From Acidovorax sp. NO-1 (lineage in GTDB: Bacteria; Pseudomonadota; Gammaproteobacteria; Burkholderiales; Burkholderiaceae_C), in contig NZ_AGTS01000071.1 of the NCBI RefSeq assembly GCF_000238595.1, positions 1 through 64,000 on the forward strand: a stretch of DNA of 64,000 nt. Reading direction: 5' to 3'. The first letter of the stretch is position 1. Each line of letters opens with the position of its first letter. The notes under the pieces were generated by a model. That model was not told where the DNA came from. It made no database searches and was given only the letters and a program-made list of their open reading frames with translations. A program made the translations under genes and the position numbers. Shown piece after piece: positions 49,582 to 57,491 of this stretch.

Positions 49582-50136
49582 ATGCGAATCTTCAGCCACC
49601 TCGATGACGAAGAATGCGCCGCGCACGCACAGCGGGGCGACCGCGCGGCGTTTTCCGAGCTGGTGGTGCGGTTTCAGGATCGTATCTACCGCTTTCTGGT
49701 ACGGCTTACTCGGTCGCCTGACGACGCACTGGAGCTGACGCAGGAAACGTTCCTGAATTCCTACCAGGCACTGCCGCGTTGGACACCCGATGCCCGGCTG
49801 AGCACCTGGCTGTTTCGCATTGCCCGCAACCTGGCTTTTGACTGGCTGCGGCGGGGCAAGCGCGTGGACTTTGTGCCCTGGGACGAAGACGAAGCCGCCA
49901 GCCACCCCAACCCCGCACCGCCACCCGATGCCGTGCTGGAGACGGCGCAGCGCTACCAGGGACTGGAAAAAGCCCTGGCGCGCCTGCCCCCCGAACACCG
50001 CGAGATCCTGCTGCTGCGGGAAATCGAAGAAATGTCCTATGACGACATTGCCGCCGTGCTCAACCTGAACACCGGCACCGTCAAGTCGCGCATTGCACGG
50101 GCGCGCGCTGGACTGCTGGAAAAAATGCCGCGCTGA
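49582..50136 (+). CDS. ECF sigma factor (RpoE-like)
   Basis: A 184-residue extracytoplasmic-function sigma factor. Region 2 covers about 25-95 (FSELVVRFQDRIYRFLVRLT and WLFRIARNLAFDWLRR), and region 4 about 120-180 (LPPEHREILLLREIEEMSYD followed by DIAAVLNLNTGTVKSRIARAR). It is followed by a zinc-finger anti-sigma gene (14 bp) and a CnrX-like sensor gene (ATGA overlap), a layout like cnrYXH, so it probably directs an envelope or metal stress response. Confidence 0.94.
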   Translation: MRIFSHLDDEECAAHAQRGDRAAFSELVVRFQDRIYRFLVRLTRSPDDALELTQETFLNSYQALPRWTPDARLSTWLFRIARNLAFDWLRRGKRVDFVPWDEDEAASHPNPAPPPDAVLETAQRYQGLEKALARLPPEHREILLLREIEEMSYDDIAAVLNLNTGTVKSRIARARAGLLEKMPR

Positions 50137-50150
50137 ATGGAGACCTCGCC

Positions 50151-50609
50151 ATGACCTGCCCACGACACGCCGACTTGTCTGCCTATGCGGACGACATGAT
50201 GCAACCCGCCGAACGCGCCCGCTTCAGCCAGCACGTGGCGGGCTGCCCGGTGTGCCAGCACCGGCTTGATGAAATTACCGCCCTGGGGCAGAGCCTGCGC
50301 GCCATGCCGTCGCCCCAGCTGGGCTTTGATCTGACTGCTCAACTGAATGATCGACTCAACCAACGCTTGCGTGACCGCCAGCGCGCGTCGCGTCCAGGGC
50401 CTACCTGGGCCGGCTGGTTGGGCTGGATGCCGGCAGGGCTGGCTGGCGGACTGGCGCTGGCGTCGGGCATCTGGCTGGGCGGCCTGCTGCTGGGCGGCGG
50501 TGCTGCCATTGCACCGGGTGCCGGTCTGGTGCGGGTGTTCGATCCGGTGCCGCCGGGTGGCCTGTGCGCCGCCGCAGAACTCTGTCGTCTTTCGAAAGGA
50601 ATGCCATGA
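50151..50609 (+). CDS. Zinc-finger anti-sigma factor, membrane-anchored
   Basis: A 152-residue protein. The N-terminal anti-sigma zinc-binding motif is H28-x3-C32-x2-C35, with further Cys3/His6 ahead of it. A glycine-rich transmembrane segment lies at about residues 82-112, and the C-terminus is a short periplasmic tail with two Cys. It should hold the preceding sigma factor inactive at the inner membrane until a periplasmic signal arrives. Its stop overlaps the next start by four bases. Confidence 0.9.
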   Translation: MTCPRHADLSAYADDMMQPAERARFSQHVAGCPVCQHRLDEITALGQSLRAMPSPQLGFDLTAQLNDRLNQRLRDRQRASRPGPTWAGWLGWMPAGLAGGLALASGIWLGGLLLGGGAAIAPGAGLVRVFDPVPPGGLCAAAELCRLSKGMP

Positions 50610-51079
50610 ACCGCCGCAGCGTACCCGCATGGCTTCTGGCCGTGTCGCTGGCCCTGAACGCGGGCATCCTTGTAGCCGTTGCCATGCACCTGTTGCAACC
50701 GCAGTCGAGTGTGGATGCCGTGCGGAAAAGTCCCGTGAACCTGCCAGATTACCTGGAACTGAGTGCCGAGCAGCGCCTGCGCTGGCAACAGCTCGAACCC
50801 GACTTCCTGCGCGATCTGACCGCGAACTGGGCCGAGATCCGGCGCCACCGCGAGGCGCTGGTGCGTCACATTTTTGCCGACCCGCCGCAGCGCGGCGCCA
50901 TCGACGCAGAGCAGGCCCGCATTGCCGCCTTGCAGGACGTGCAGCAGCAACGCGTGATTGCGCAACTGCTGGCGGAGCGCGCGCTGCTCGACGAGGGGCA
51001 GCGTGCCCGCCTGATGACCCTGCTGCTCAGCCGCTATGCCCAGGAATCCACTGAAGAGGAACTTCTGCACCGCGATTGA
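50606..51079 (+). CDS. Periplasmic metal-sensor-like protein (CnrX / Metal_resist family)
   Basis: A 157-residue protein with an N-terminal membrane anchor (residues 8-28) and a helical periplasmic domain. The pattern LELSAEQRLRWQQLEPDFLRD, then RHREALVRHIFADPP and LLDEGQRARLMTLLL, fits the CnrX/CpxP/Spy-like helical hairpin that binds Ni, Co or other metals or unfolded protein. His residues in RRHREALVRH are candidate ligands. Start 50606 overlaps the anti-sigma stop (ATGA), so the three genes are coupled. Confidence 0.87.
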   Translation: MNRRSVPAWLLAVSLALNAGILVAVAMHLLQPQSSVDAVRKSPVNLPDYLELSAEQRLRWQQLEPDFLRDLTANWAEIRRHREALVRHIFADPPQRGAIDAEQARIAALQDVQQQRVIAQLLAERALLDEGQRARLMTLLLSRYAQESTEEELLHRD

Positions 51080-51184
51080 TGCCTGGGCGTAGCCGCTGAG
51101 GGGCGTGGCAGCCAAAGGTTTTATCAATAAAAGATGCAAATACTTGGAACATTTTTGATCACTCTTCGTTTGAAGCAACAAGGC

Positions 51185-51206
51185 CCGGCAATTGCCGGCC
51201 CTTTTT
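51185..51206 (+). terminator. Intrinsic terminator after the ECF operon
   Basis: Perfect palindrome CCGGCAATTGCCGG (51185-51198) followed by CCC and five T residues. It lies just upstream of the next gene, so that gene would be partly insulated from the sigma operon. Confidence 0.75.
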
Positions 51207-51229
51207 GTTCAACCTACCGGAGTCTTCTC

Positions 51230-51718
51230 ATGAAATCCCCTCTGTACCTTGTGCTCGCCGCCGCCTTGACCCTGCCGTTTGCCACGCTGGCTGCCAGCCC
51301 GAGTGCCCATGACCACGGTGCGACCGCGCCCCAGAAAATCGAACTCAATGCGGGCAAGAAATGGCACATCGATGCCCCGCTGCGCCAGGGCATGAATGCC
51401 ATGCACAAGGCCGTGAACCGCACGCTGGCGCTGGCCCACGCGGGCAAGGCCCAGGCAGCCGACTACGACGCCTTTGGCGCGGAAGTCTCCAAACAGGTCG
51501 CGTACATCGTGGAGAACTGCAAGCTCGAACCCCAGGCCGATGCCCAGTTGCACATCGTGATCGGCGAGATTCTGGGCGGCGTGGATGCCGCGCAAGGCAA
51601 GGAAGGCGACAAGGCGCGCGCGGAAGGGGTGGTGAAGGTGGCCCAGGCACTCAACACCTATGGCAGTCATTTCAACCACTCAGGATGGAAAGCCATTCCT
51701 TTGCCTTTGTCGCACTGA
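51230..51718 (+). CDS. Small periplasmic protein of unknown function
   Basis: A 162-residue protein with a signal peptide (residues 1-22, ending TLAA) and a mature helical domain. The motifs KWHIDAPLRQGMNAMHKAV, VAYIVENCKLEPQADAQLHI and GEILGGVDAAQGKEGD recur in a family sometimes labelled DnrO-like, whose function I do not know. His residues are frequent (AHDHG, MHK, LHIV, HFNHSGW) and could bind metal, which would fit its place behind the CnrX-like sensor. Confidence 0.82.
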   Translation: MKSPLYLVLAAALTLPFATLAASPSAHDHGATAPQKIELNAGKKWHIDAPLRQGMNAMHKAVNRTLALAHAGKAQAADYDAFGAEVSKQVAYIVENCKLEPQADAQLHIVIGEILGGVDAAQGKEGDKARAEGVVKVAQALNTYGSHFNHSGWKAIPLPLSH

Positions 51719-51772
51719 GCGAACACGGGCCAGTGCGTATGGCCGCCGCCGGCCGCAGGCTGTGGCGGCGCG

Positions 51773-52324
51773 TTATTCCACGTCGATGCAGTGCAGCCCG
51801 AACTGGCCGGCCCTGCGGTCGGCGAAATACGCCTCAAGCGTTTGCTTCACTGTACGAAAAGCCAGCTCGTCCCACGGTATTTCTTCTTCTGTGAACAGGC
51901 GCGCTTCGATGGTTTCGTAGCCGGGATTGAACTGGTCACTGAGCAAGGCCGCGCGGTAGAACAGGTGCACTTGACCCACGCGGCGCACGTTGAGCAAGCC
52001 GAACAGCGGGCCCATCTCAATCTGCGCGCCGGCCTCTTCGTCGGTCTCGCGGGCGGCACCCTGGGCGGTGGTTTCGTCCAGTTCCATGAAACCTGCGGGC
52101 AGCGTCCATTTGCCCCAGCGCGGCTCGATGTTGCGTTTGCACAGCAGGATTCGCCCGTCGGCCAGCTCAGGCACGGTGCCCACCACGTTCAGCGGGTTTT
52201 CGTAATGCACCGTGTTGCACTCGGGGCAGACGGCGCGCGGCTTGGTGTCCCCGTCGTCTGGCAGGCGGTACACCACGGCGGTGCCACATTCGCGGCAGTG
52301 TTTGATGGGGCTGCGGTGGGTCAT
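51773..52324 (-). CDS. NUDIX hydrolase with N-terminal zinc ribbon
   Basis: A 183-residue pyrophosphohydrolase. Two CxxC pairs (CREC and CPEC) form an N-terminal zinc ribbon as in NudC-type proteins. The Nudix box GFMELDETTAQGAARETDEE followed by AG is complete (G-x5-E-x7-RE-x2-EE-x-G pattern). It probably hydrolyses a nucleotide-sugar or dinucleotide such as ADP-ribose or NADH; size and lack of the NudC SQPWPFPxS motif argue against NudC itself. Confidence 0.93.
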   Translation of the reverse strand: MTHRSPIKHCRECGTAVVYRLPDDGDTKPRAVCPECNTVHYENPLNVVGTVPELADGRILLCKRNIEPRWGKWTLPAGFMELDETTAQGAARETDEEAGAQIEMGPLFGLLNVRRVGQVHLFYRAALLSDQFNPGYETIEARLFTEEEIPWDELAFRTVKQTLEAYFADRRAGQFGLHCIDVE

Positions 52325-52330
52325 GCAGGG

Positions 52331-52387
52331 TTTTGAATGAAATAGAGCGCTAGCGCTTATGGTGTAAGCGCTAGCAGCTATTAAAAA
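52331..52387 (-). repeat. Dispersed hairpin repeat with longest perfect stem
   Basis: Arms GCTAGCGCTTA and TAAGCGCTAGC (11 bp each, perfect) enclose TGGTG. The flanks are AT-rich (AGCAGCTATTAAAA). It lies between the NUDIX gene and the hydrolase gene on the minus strand. Confidence 0.85.
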
Positions 52388-52423
52388 GTGAGTATATGGC
52401 GGCGCGCCTGAGCGTGCCCGGCG

Positions 52424-53119
52424 CTACACCACGCTCAGGCGCAGCGTGCCCAGGCCCGATACGCCGCCTTCCAGCACATCCCCGCGCACGACCGCGCCCA
52501 CGCCTTCAGGGGTGCCGGTGTAGATCAGGTCGCCGGGCTGCAGCTCCCACGCGGCCGACAGGTGTTCGATGGTTTCGGCGATGTTCCAGATGAGCTGGGC
52601 CACGGTGCTGCGCTGCTTGTCTGTGCCATTGACCTGCAGCCAGATGTCGGCCTTGGCCACGTCACCCGCCTGGGCTGCCGGGGTGATGGGGCCGATGGGG
52701 GCGCTGGCGTCAAAGCCCTTGCCGATGCACCAGGGGCGGCCCTGCTTTTTCATGTCGTTCTGCAGGTCGCGGCGTGTCATGTCCAGGCCCACGGCATAGC
52801 CGAAGATGTGGCTCAGCGCATCGGCGGCCTGGATGTTTTTGCCCCCCTTGCCAATGGCGACCACCAGTTCGATCTCATGGTGCAGGTTGGCGGTCAGGCT
52901 GGGGTAGGGCAGCTGGCCGGTGTCTCCGGCATTTACCACCACCAGTGCGTCGGCCGGTTTCATGAAGAAGAAGGGGGGCTCGCGCCCGGTGAAGCCCATC
53001 TCTTTGGCGTGCTCTTCATAGTTGCGCCCCACGCAGTAAATGCGGTGCACGGGAAAGCGGTCATTGCTGCCCGCAACCGGCACGCTGGCCACGGGTGCGG
53101 GAGGAAAAACGTAGCTCAT
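52424..53119 (-). CDS. nagK: Fumarylpyruvate hydrolase (FAH family, NagK-like)
   Basis: A 231-residue FAH-superfamily enzyme. The core motifs RIYCVGRNYEEHAKEMG, PFFFMKPADAL and the metal-binding HHEIELVVAIGKGG are conserved. It hydrolyses fumarylpyruvate to fumarate and pyruvate, the last step of gentisate degradation. The assignment as NagK-like rests on length, the N-terminus and the nearby maleylpyruvate isomerase. It is divergent from a MarR regulator. No gentisate dioxygenase is in this window. Confidence 0.87.
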   Translation of the reverse strand: MSYVFPPAPVASVPVAGSNDRFPVHRIYCVGRNYEEHAKEMGFTGREPPFFFMKPADALVVVNAGDTGQLPYPSLTANLHHEIELVVAIGKGGKNIQAADALSHIFGYAVGLDMTRRDLQNDMKKQGRPWCIGKGFDASAPIGPITPAAQAGDVAKADIWLQVNGTDKQRSTVAQLIWNIAETIEHLSAAWELQPGDLIYTGTPEGVGAVVRGDVLEGGVSGLGTLRLSVV

Positions 53120-53147
53120 GTCAGCCTTTCATGGGTGATTGGTCAAG

Positions 53148-53162
53148 CACTGCGTGGCAGTG
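53148..53162. promoter_or_regulatory. Candidate MarR operator
   Basis: CACTG-CGTGG-CAGTG is an inverted repeat in the 88-bp region between the divergent hydrolase and MarR genes. MarR proteins bind short palindromes of this size. The assignment is by position only. Confidence 0.3.
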
Positions 53163-53207
53163 TGCCATGGGCAGGGGCGGCCTGCTGCGGGCGCTACACT
53201 CGCGCCC

Positions 53208-53663
53208 ATGGCAAAGAGCTTCGATTTCCACAACACGCCCGGCCATCTGGTTCGCCGTGCGCACCAGCGTACCGTGGCGCTGTTCATGGAAGAGACCGCA
53301 GGGTTTGATGTGACACCGGTGCAGTTCGCCATCCTGCACGAGTTGCTGGCCCGGCCGGGGGAAGACCAGGTCACGCTGGCATCGCGCGTCGCCTTTGATG
53401 CGGCCACCTCGGGGTCGGTGATCGGGCGGCTGGAAAAGCGCGGCTGGATCCGGCGCGAGCCCGACACCCGCGACCGCCGCCGCAAGCTGCTGTGGATCAC
53501 GCCGGAAGGCGAAGTGGCCGCCCTGCAGATGCGCGACGCGGCCCAGCGCGTGCAGGAGCGCCTGACGGCACCGCTGACCCCACAGGAGAGTGGGGTCCTG
53601 ATGGAGCTTTTGTCCAGAATCGTCTACAACCACCAGGACCCGGCGGGCACATCCGGCGCCTGA
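53208..53663 (+). CDS. MarR-family transcriptional regulator
   Basis: A 151-residue dimeric winged-helix regulator. The DNA-binding region (about residues 50-110) shows DQVTLASRVAFDAATSGSVI followed by the wing RRKLLWITPEG. It is divergent from the fumarylpyruvate hydrolase gene and followed after about 93 bp by the maleylpyruvate isomerase gene, so it probably represses both in the absence of gentisate or a related aromatic acid. The start at 53208 gives normal length. Confidence 0.9.
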   Translation: MAKSFDFHNTPGHLVRRAHQRTVALFMEETAGFDVTPVQFAILHELLARPGEDQVTLASRVAFDAATSGSVIGRLEKRGWIRREPDTRDRRRKLLWITPEGEVAALQMRDAAQRVQERLTAPLTPQESGVLMELLSRIVYNHQDPAGTSGA

Positions 53664-53756
53664 TGGCCGCGCCAGCGGCGCCCCTCCTGCTGCCTCCGTT
53701 GCGCAGCAGGGCCCGGGCTCACAGGCACATTCTTTCCATTCACCACAGACCCCTGC

Positions 53757-54425
53757 ATGCAGCTCTACAACTACTTCCGCTCCTCCGCCTCGTTCCGTGT
53801 GCGCATCGCGCTGCAGATCAAGGGCCTGGGGTACGACTACGTGCCGGTGCATCTCGTCAAAGGCGAACACCAGGCCGCTGACTATGCCAGCCGCATTGGG
53901 GATGCCCTGGTGCCCACGCTGGTCACGGACGACGGGGCGGCCCTCGCACAGTCGATGGCCATCATCGAATACCTGGACGAAACCCACCCCACGCCTGCGC
54001 TGCTGCCGGCCGACGCCCTGGCCCGCGCGCGCGTGCGGGCCCTGGCACAGATGGTGGCGTGCGAGATTCACCCGCTGAACAACCTGCGCGTGCTCAGGTA
54101 TCTGGTGCGGGAGCTGAAAGTGCCGGAAGACGCCAAGAACGCCTGGTACCACCACTGGGTGCGCAGCGGGCTGGAGGCTTTCGAGCGCCAGCTGGCACTG
54201 CTCGCGCAAGAGCGCGCGGCCCAGGGCCTGCCGCCCTCGGTGCTGTGCTGGGGCGACACGCCCACGCTGGCCGACTGCTGCCTGGTGCCGCAAATCTTCA
54301 ATGCCCAGCGCTTCAACGTGCCCCTGGACGGACTGCCGCTGACCCTGGGTGCGTTCAACGCGTGCATGGCGCTGCCTGCCTTCCAGCAAGCACAGCCCTC
54401 GGCCTGCCCCGACAGCGAGGCCTGA
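53757..54425 (+). CDS. nagL: Maleylpyruvate / maleylacetoacetate isomerase (zeta-class GST)
   Basis: A 222-residue glutathione-dependent isomerase. The N-terminal SSASFRVRIAL motif carries the zeta-class active-site Ser residues, and the rest follows the GST fold (thioredoxin domain to about 80, then helical). With the neighbouring fumarylpyruvate hydrolase it fits the gentisate pathway, converting maleylpyruvate to fumarylpyruvate. Maleylacetoacetate isomerase of tyrosine breakdown is the alternative. The stop overlaps the next start (TGATG). Confidence 0.88.
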   Translation: MQLYNYFRSSASFRVRIALQIKGLGYDYVPVHLVKGEHQAADYASRIGDALVPTLVTDDGAALAQSMAIIEYLDETHPTPALLPADALARARVRALAQMVACEIHPLNNLRVLRYLVRELKVPEDAKNAWYHHWVRSGLEAFERQLALLAQERAAQGLPPSVLCWGDTPTLADCCLVPQIFNAQRFNVPLDGLPLTLGAFNACMALPAFQQAQPSACPDSEA

Positions 54426-55315
54426 TGGCCCGGCCTGGGCAGATCGCCTTGCACGACTGGCTGGTGCCCGACTGGCCAGCCCCCACCGGTGTGCACGCTG
54501 TGTGCACCACCCGCCATGGGGGCGCAAGCCTGCCCCCGTTCGACAGCCTGAACCTGGGCATCCACGTCGGCGACGACGCGCAGGCCGTGCTGGCCAATCG
54601 CGGCATCCTGCAGTCGGCGCTGCAGGCGCACACGCCCGGTGCGCGCGCGGTCTTCCTGAGCCAGGTGCATGGCAATGGCGTGGTCTGCCTGGAGCCTTCC
54701 ACACCCGACGGTACCGAGGCCGATGCGTGCGTCTCGAGCACCCGGGGAGTGGTCTGCACCATCATGGTGGCCGACTGCCTGCCCGTGTTGCTGGCCCACC
54801 GCTCGGGACTTGTTGTAGGCGCCGCGCACGCGGGCTGGCGCGGGCTGGCGGGTGCGCACGGCCGGGGCGTTCTGGAGGCAGTTTTTGAGCGTTTTAGTAC
54901 TCTGGCGCTTGATGGTAAAGCGCCAACAGCTATCAAATACGAAGCAAAACCCGGTATCCCGGAGTCAAGCCTTGCCACGCCAGTCGCGCAGGACACCCTG
55001 GCCTGGCTGGGGCCCTGCATCGGCCCGCAGGCGTTTGAAGTGGGGGCCGAGGTGCGCGCCGCCTTTTGCGACACCGACCCGGCCGCGCAGCACTGCTTTG
55101 TGCACCGCGCGGGCGCACCGGGCAAATTCCTGTGCGATCTGCCGGCCCTGGCCCGCCTGCGCCTGCGGGCACTGGGGATCCAGGGTGTATATGGCAACGA
55201 CAGCACGCCCCCATGGTGCACCGTGGCCAACGCGTCACGGTTCTTTTCGCACCGGCGCGACAGCGTGGCCCTGGGGGGCAGCGGGCGCCTGGCCGCCAGT
55301 ATCTGGCTCGGCTGA
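54425..55315 (+). CDS. pgeF: Peptidoglycan editing factor PgeF / YfiH (laccase-domain) family protein
   Basis: A 296-residue protein of the YfiH/PgeF family, which acts on wrongly amidated muropeptide precursors or as a purine nucleoside hydrolase-type enzyme. The zinc and active-site motifs are SQVHGNGV, ADCLPVLL, AAHAGWRGLAGA and LGPCIGPQAFEVG. Residues about 155-177, STLALDGKAPTAIKYEAK, are encoded by a copy of the dispersed hairpin repeat inserted in frame just before LAWLGPCIGP. The gene is coupled to the isomerase gene upstream, and its 3' end overlaps the opposite-strand membrane protein gene by 81 bp. Confidence 0.92.
   Translation: MARPGQIALHDWLVPDWPAPTGVHAVCTTRHGGASLPPFDSLNLGIHVGDDAQAVLANRGILQSALQAHTPGARAVFLSQVHGNGVVCLEPSTPDGTEADACVSSTRGVVCTIMVADCLPVLLAHRSGLVVGAAHAGWRGLAGAHGRGVLEAVFERFSTLALDGKAPTAIKYEAKPGIPESSLATPVAQDTLAWLGPCIGPQAFEVGAEVRAAFCDTDPAAQHCFVHRAGAPGKFLCDLPALARLRLRALGIQGVYGNDSTPPWCTVANASRFFSHRRDSVALGGSGRLAASIWLG
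54889..54955 (-). repeat. Dispersed hairpin repeat, copy inside pgeF
   Basis: GGCGCTT (54904-54910) and AAGCGCC (54918-54924) form a perfect 7-bp stem around GATGGTA, with the outer flank CAACAGCTATCAAAT. Relative to the gene it is inverted compared with the selO copy, yet the palindromic core is read in the same frame. Confidence 0.85.
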
Positions 55316-55570
55316 GTCCGGGCCGGCAGCCTGCTGGGCCGCGAGCGCCGCCTGTTCTGCGTCGTGGGCCGCCTGCGCGGCCGCCTCGCGCGCCTTGATC
55401 TTGCGTTTGCGGCCGGGCGTACCCAGGATGTACACCAGAATGCCCATGGGCAGCAGCCCGTAAAGCGCAAACGTGACCAGCGCGCCCAGCAGGGTGCCCT
55501 GCGGGCTGGTGGCTTCGGCCACGGCCATCATGAGCGTCACGTAAGCCCAGGTAATAACGATGAGGTACAT
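55235..55570 (-). CDS. Small conserved membrane protein
   Basis: A 111-residue protein with two transmembrane segments (about residues 3-20 and 27-47) followed by a basic stretch RKRKIKAREAAAQAAHDAE and an Ala/Pro/Gln-rich tail. Its function is unknown. The start at 55570 (MYLIVITWAY) fits a membrane N-terminus better than 55633. The gene is divergent from phaC and its 3' end overlaps pgeF on the opposite strand. Confidence 0.75.
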   Translation of the reverse strand: MYLIVITWAYVTLMMAVAEATSPQGTLLGALVTFALYGLLPMGILVYILGTPGRKRKIKAREAAAQAAHDAEQAALAAQQAAGPDSAEPDTGGQAPAAPQGHAVAPVRKEP

Positions 55571-55698
55571 TGGTTTGTCGTGTTCAGTGCAAGCGTGGGA
55601 ATCCGTTGCCACGCGCGGTGGCGTCGGCAACAATGGACCGGAAAAACCAGCGGGCCGAGCCCCTGCCGCTGCAAGCGATCAACCATCGAGGTAAGAGA

Positions 55699-57399
55699 AT
55701 GAATTCTGAATCACCGTGGGCCGAGAGCGCTCAGCAGTTCCAGAAGATTTTCGGGCAAAGCTGGGCGCAGGCCCTGCAATCGTTTCAGAAACTGGACTTG
55801 GGCACGCAAGTACCTGCCGCGGCTCCGCTGAAACTCTCACAGAACAAATTGCAGGCCTTGCAGCAGCAATACCTCAAGGATGCCCAGGAGCTTTGGGCGC
55901 AGGGCCTGCAGGGCATCCCCGAGGTCAAGGACAAGCGCTTTGCGGGCGAGGGCTGGGCCAGCAACCCTGTGGCTGCGTTTTCTGCCGCCGCTTACCTGCT
56001 CAACGCCCGCACCCTGATGGGCCTGGCCGACGCCGTGGAGGCCGACGAAAAGACCAAGGCGCGCATCCGGTTCGGCGTGGAGCAATGGATGGCCGCCATG
56101 GCGCCCAGCAACTTTCTCGCCTTCAATGCCGAAGCGCAGAAAAAAGCCATCGAGACCAAGGGCGAGAGCATTGCCAAGGGAATGCAGAACCTGCTGCACG
56201 ACATCACGCAGGGCCATGTGTCGATGACCGACGAAAGCCTGTTCGAGGTGGGCCGCAACGTGGCCACCACCGAAGGCGCGGTGGTGTACGAGAACGAGCT
56301 TTTCCAGTTGCTCGAATACAAGCCGCTCACCGCCAAGGTGTATGAGCGGCCCTTCCTGCTCGTGCCGCCCTGCATCAACAAGTTCTACATCCTGGACCTG
56401 CAGCCCGAGAACTCGCTGATCCGTTACGCCGTGGAGCAAGGCCACCGCACCTTTGTGGTGAGCTGGCGCAACCCCGACGACAGCCTGGCCCACAAGACCT
56501 GGGACGATTACGTGGAAGACGGCGCCATGGCCGCCATCGACGTGGTGCAGAACATCACCGGCGCCGAGCAGATCAATGCGCTGGGCTTTTGTGTGGGCGG
56601 CACCATCCTGTCGAACGCGCTGGCCGTGCTGGCAGCGCGCGGCGACGAGCCCGTGGCCAGTGCCACCTTCCTCACCACGCTGATCGACTTCACCGACACG
56701 GGCATTCTGGACGTGTTCATCGATGAGGCCTTCGTCAAGTTCCGCGAGATGCAGATGGGCAATGGCGGCCTGATGAAAGGCCAGGACCTGGCCTCCACCT
56801 TCAGCTTCTTGCGCCCCAACGATCTGGTCTGGAACTACGTGGTGGGCAACTACCTCAAGGGCGAGACGCCACCGCCGTTCGACCTGCTCTACTGGAACAG
56901 CGACAGCACCAACCTGCCCGGGCCGTTCTACGCATGGTATCTGCGCAATTTCTACCTCGAAAACAACCTGGTCAAGCCCGGCAAGCTCACCGTGTGCGGC
57001 GAGAAGATGGACCTGTCCAGCCTGACCATGCCGGTGTATATCTACGGCTCGCGCGAGGACCACATCGTGCCCATCAACGCTGCCTATGCGTCCACGCAGG
57101 TGCTGCCGGGCAAGAAGCGATTCGTCATGGGGGCTTCGGGCCACATTGCGGGCGTGATCAACCCGCCCGCCAAGGGCAAACGCAGCCACTGGATCCGTGC
57201 GGACGGCAAGCTGCCCGCCACACTCGACCAATGGCTAGGCGGTGCGACAGAACACCCCGGCAGCTGGTGGACGGACTGGTCAGGCTGGCTCAAGAGCCAT
57301 GCCGGCAAGCAGGTTGCGGCGCCCAAAACCTACGGCAAGGGCACCAAGTTCAAGGCCATCGAACCTGCGCCCGGTCGCTACGTTAAGCAAAAGTCCTGA
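55699..57399 (+). CDS. phaC: Class I poly(3-hydroxyalkanoate) synthase PhaC
   Basis: A 566-residue synthase that polymerises 3-hydroxybutyryl-CoA into PHB granules. The lipase-like box is GFCVGG with the nucleophile Cys298, and the catalytic Asp and His lie near YIYGSREDHIVP and ASGHIAGVINPP. Length and the N-terminal helical region fit class I. The start at 55699 has GAGGTAAGAGA upstream; the open frame to 55570 overlaps the divergent gene. phaA follows after 92 bp. Confidence 0.96.
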   Translation: MNSESPWAESAQQFQKIFGQSWAQALQSFQKLDLGTQVPAAAPLKLSQNKLQALQQQYLKDAQELWAQGLQGIPEVKDKRFAGEGWASNPVAAFSAAAYLLNARTLMGLADAVEADEKTKARIRFGVEQWMAAMAPSNFLAFNAEAQKKAIETKGESIAKGMQNLLHDITQGHVSMTDESLFEVGRNVATTEGAVVYENELFQLLEYKPLTAKVYERPFLLVPPCINKFYILDLQPENSLIRYAVEQGHRTFVVSWRNPDDSLAHKTWDDYVEDGAMAAIDVVQNITGAEQINALGFCVGGTILSNALAVLAARGDEPVASATFLTTLIDFTDTGILDVFIDEAFVKFREMQMGNGGLMKGQDLASTFSFLRPNDLVWNYVVGNYLKGETPPPFDLLYWNSDSTNLPGPFYAWYLRNFYLENNLVKPGKLTVCGEKMDLSSLTMPVYIYGSREDHIVPINAAYASTQVLPGKKRFVMGASGHIAGVINPPAKGKRSHWIRADGKLPATLDQWLGGATEHPGSWWTDWSGWLKSHAGKQVAAPKTYGKGTKFKAIEPAPGRYVKQKS

Positions 57400-57491
57400 C
57401 TTATAAGTCTCCACAAGGGCTGCGAGAATCAGCTCGCATCCCGCCGGGGCGCGAAGCCGCTCCGCACCGAACCACCCCGAAAGGACTTTCC

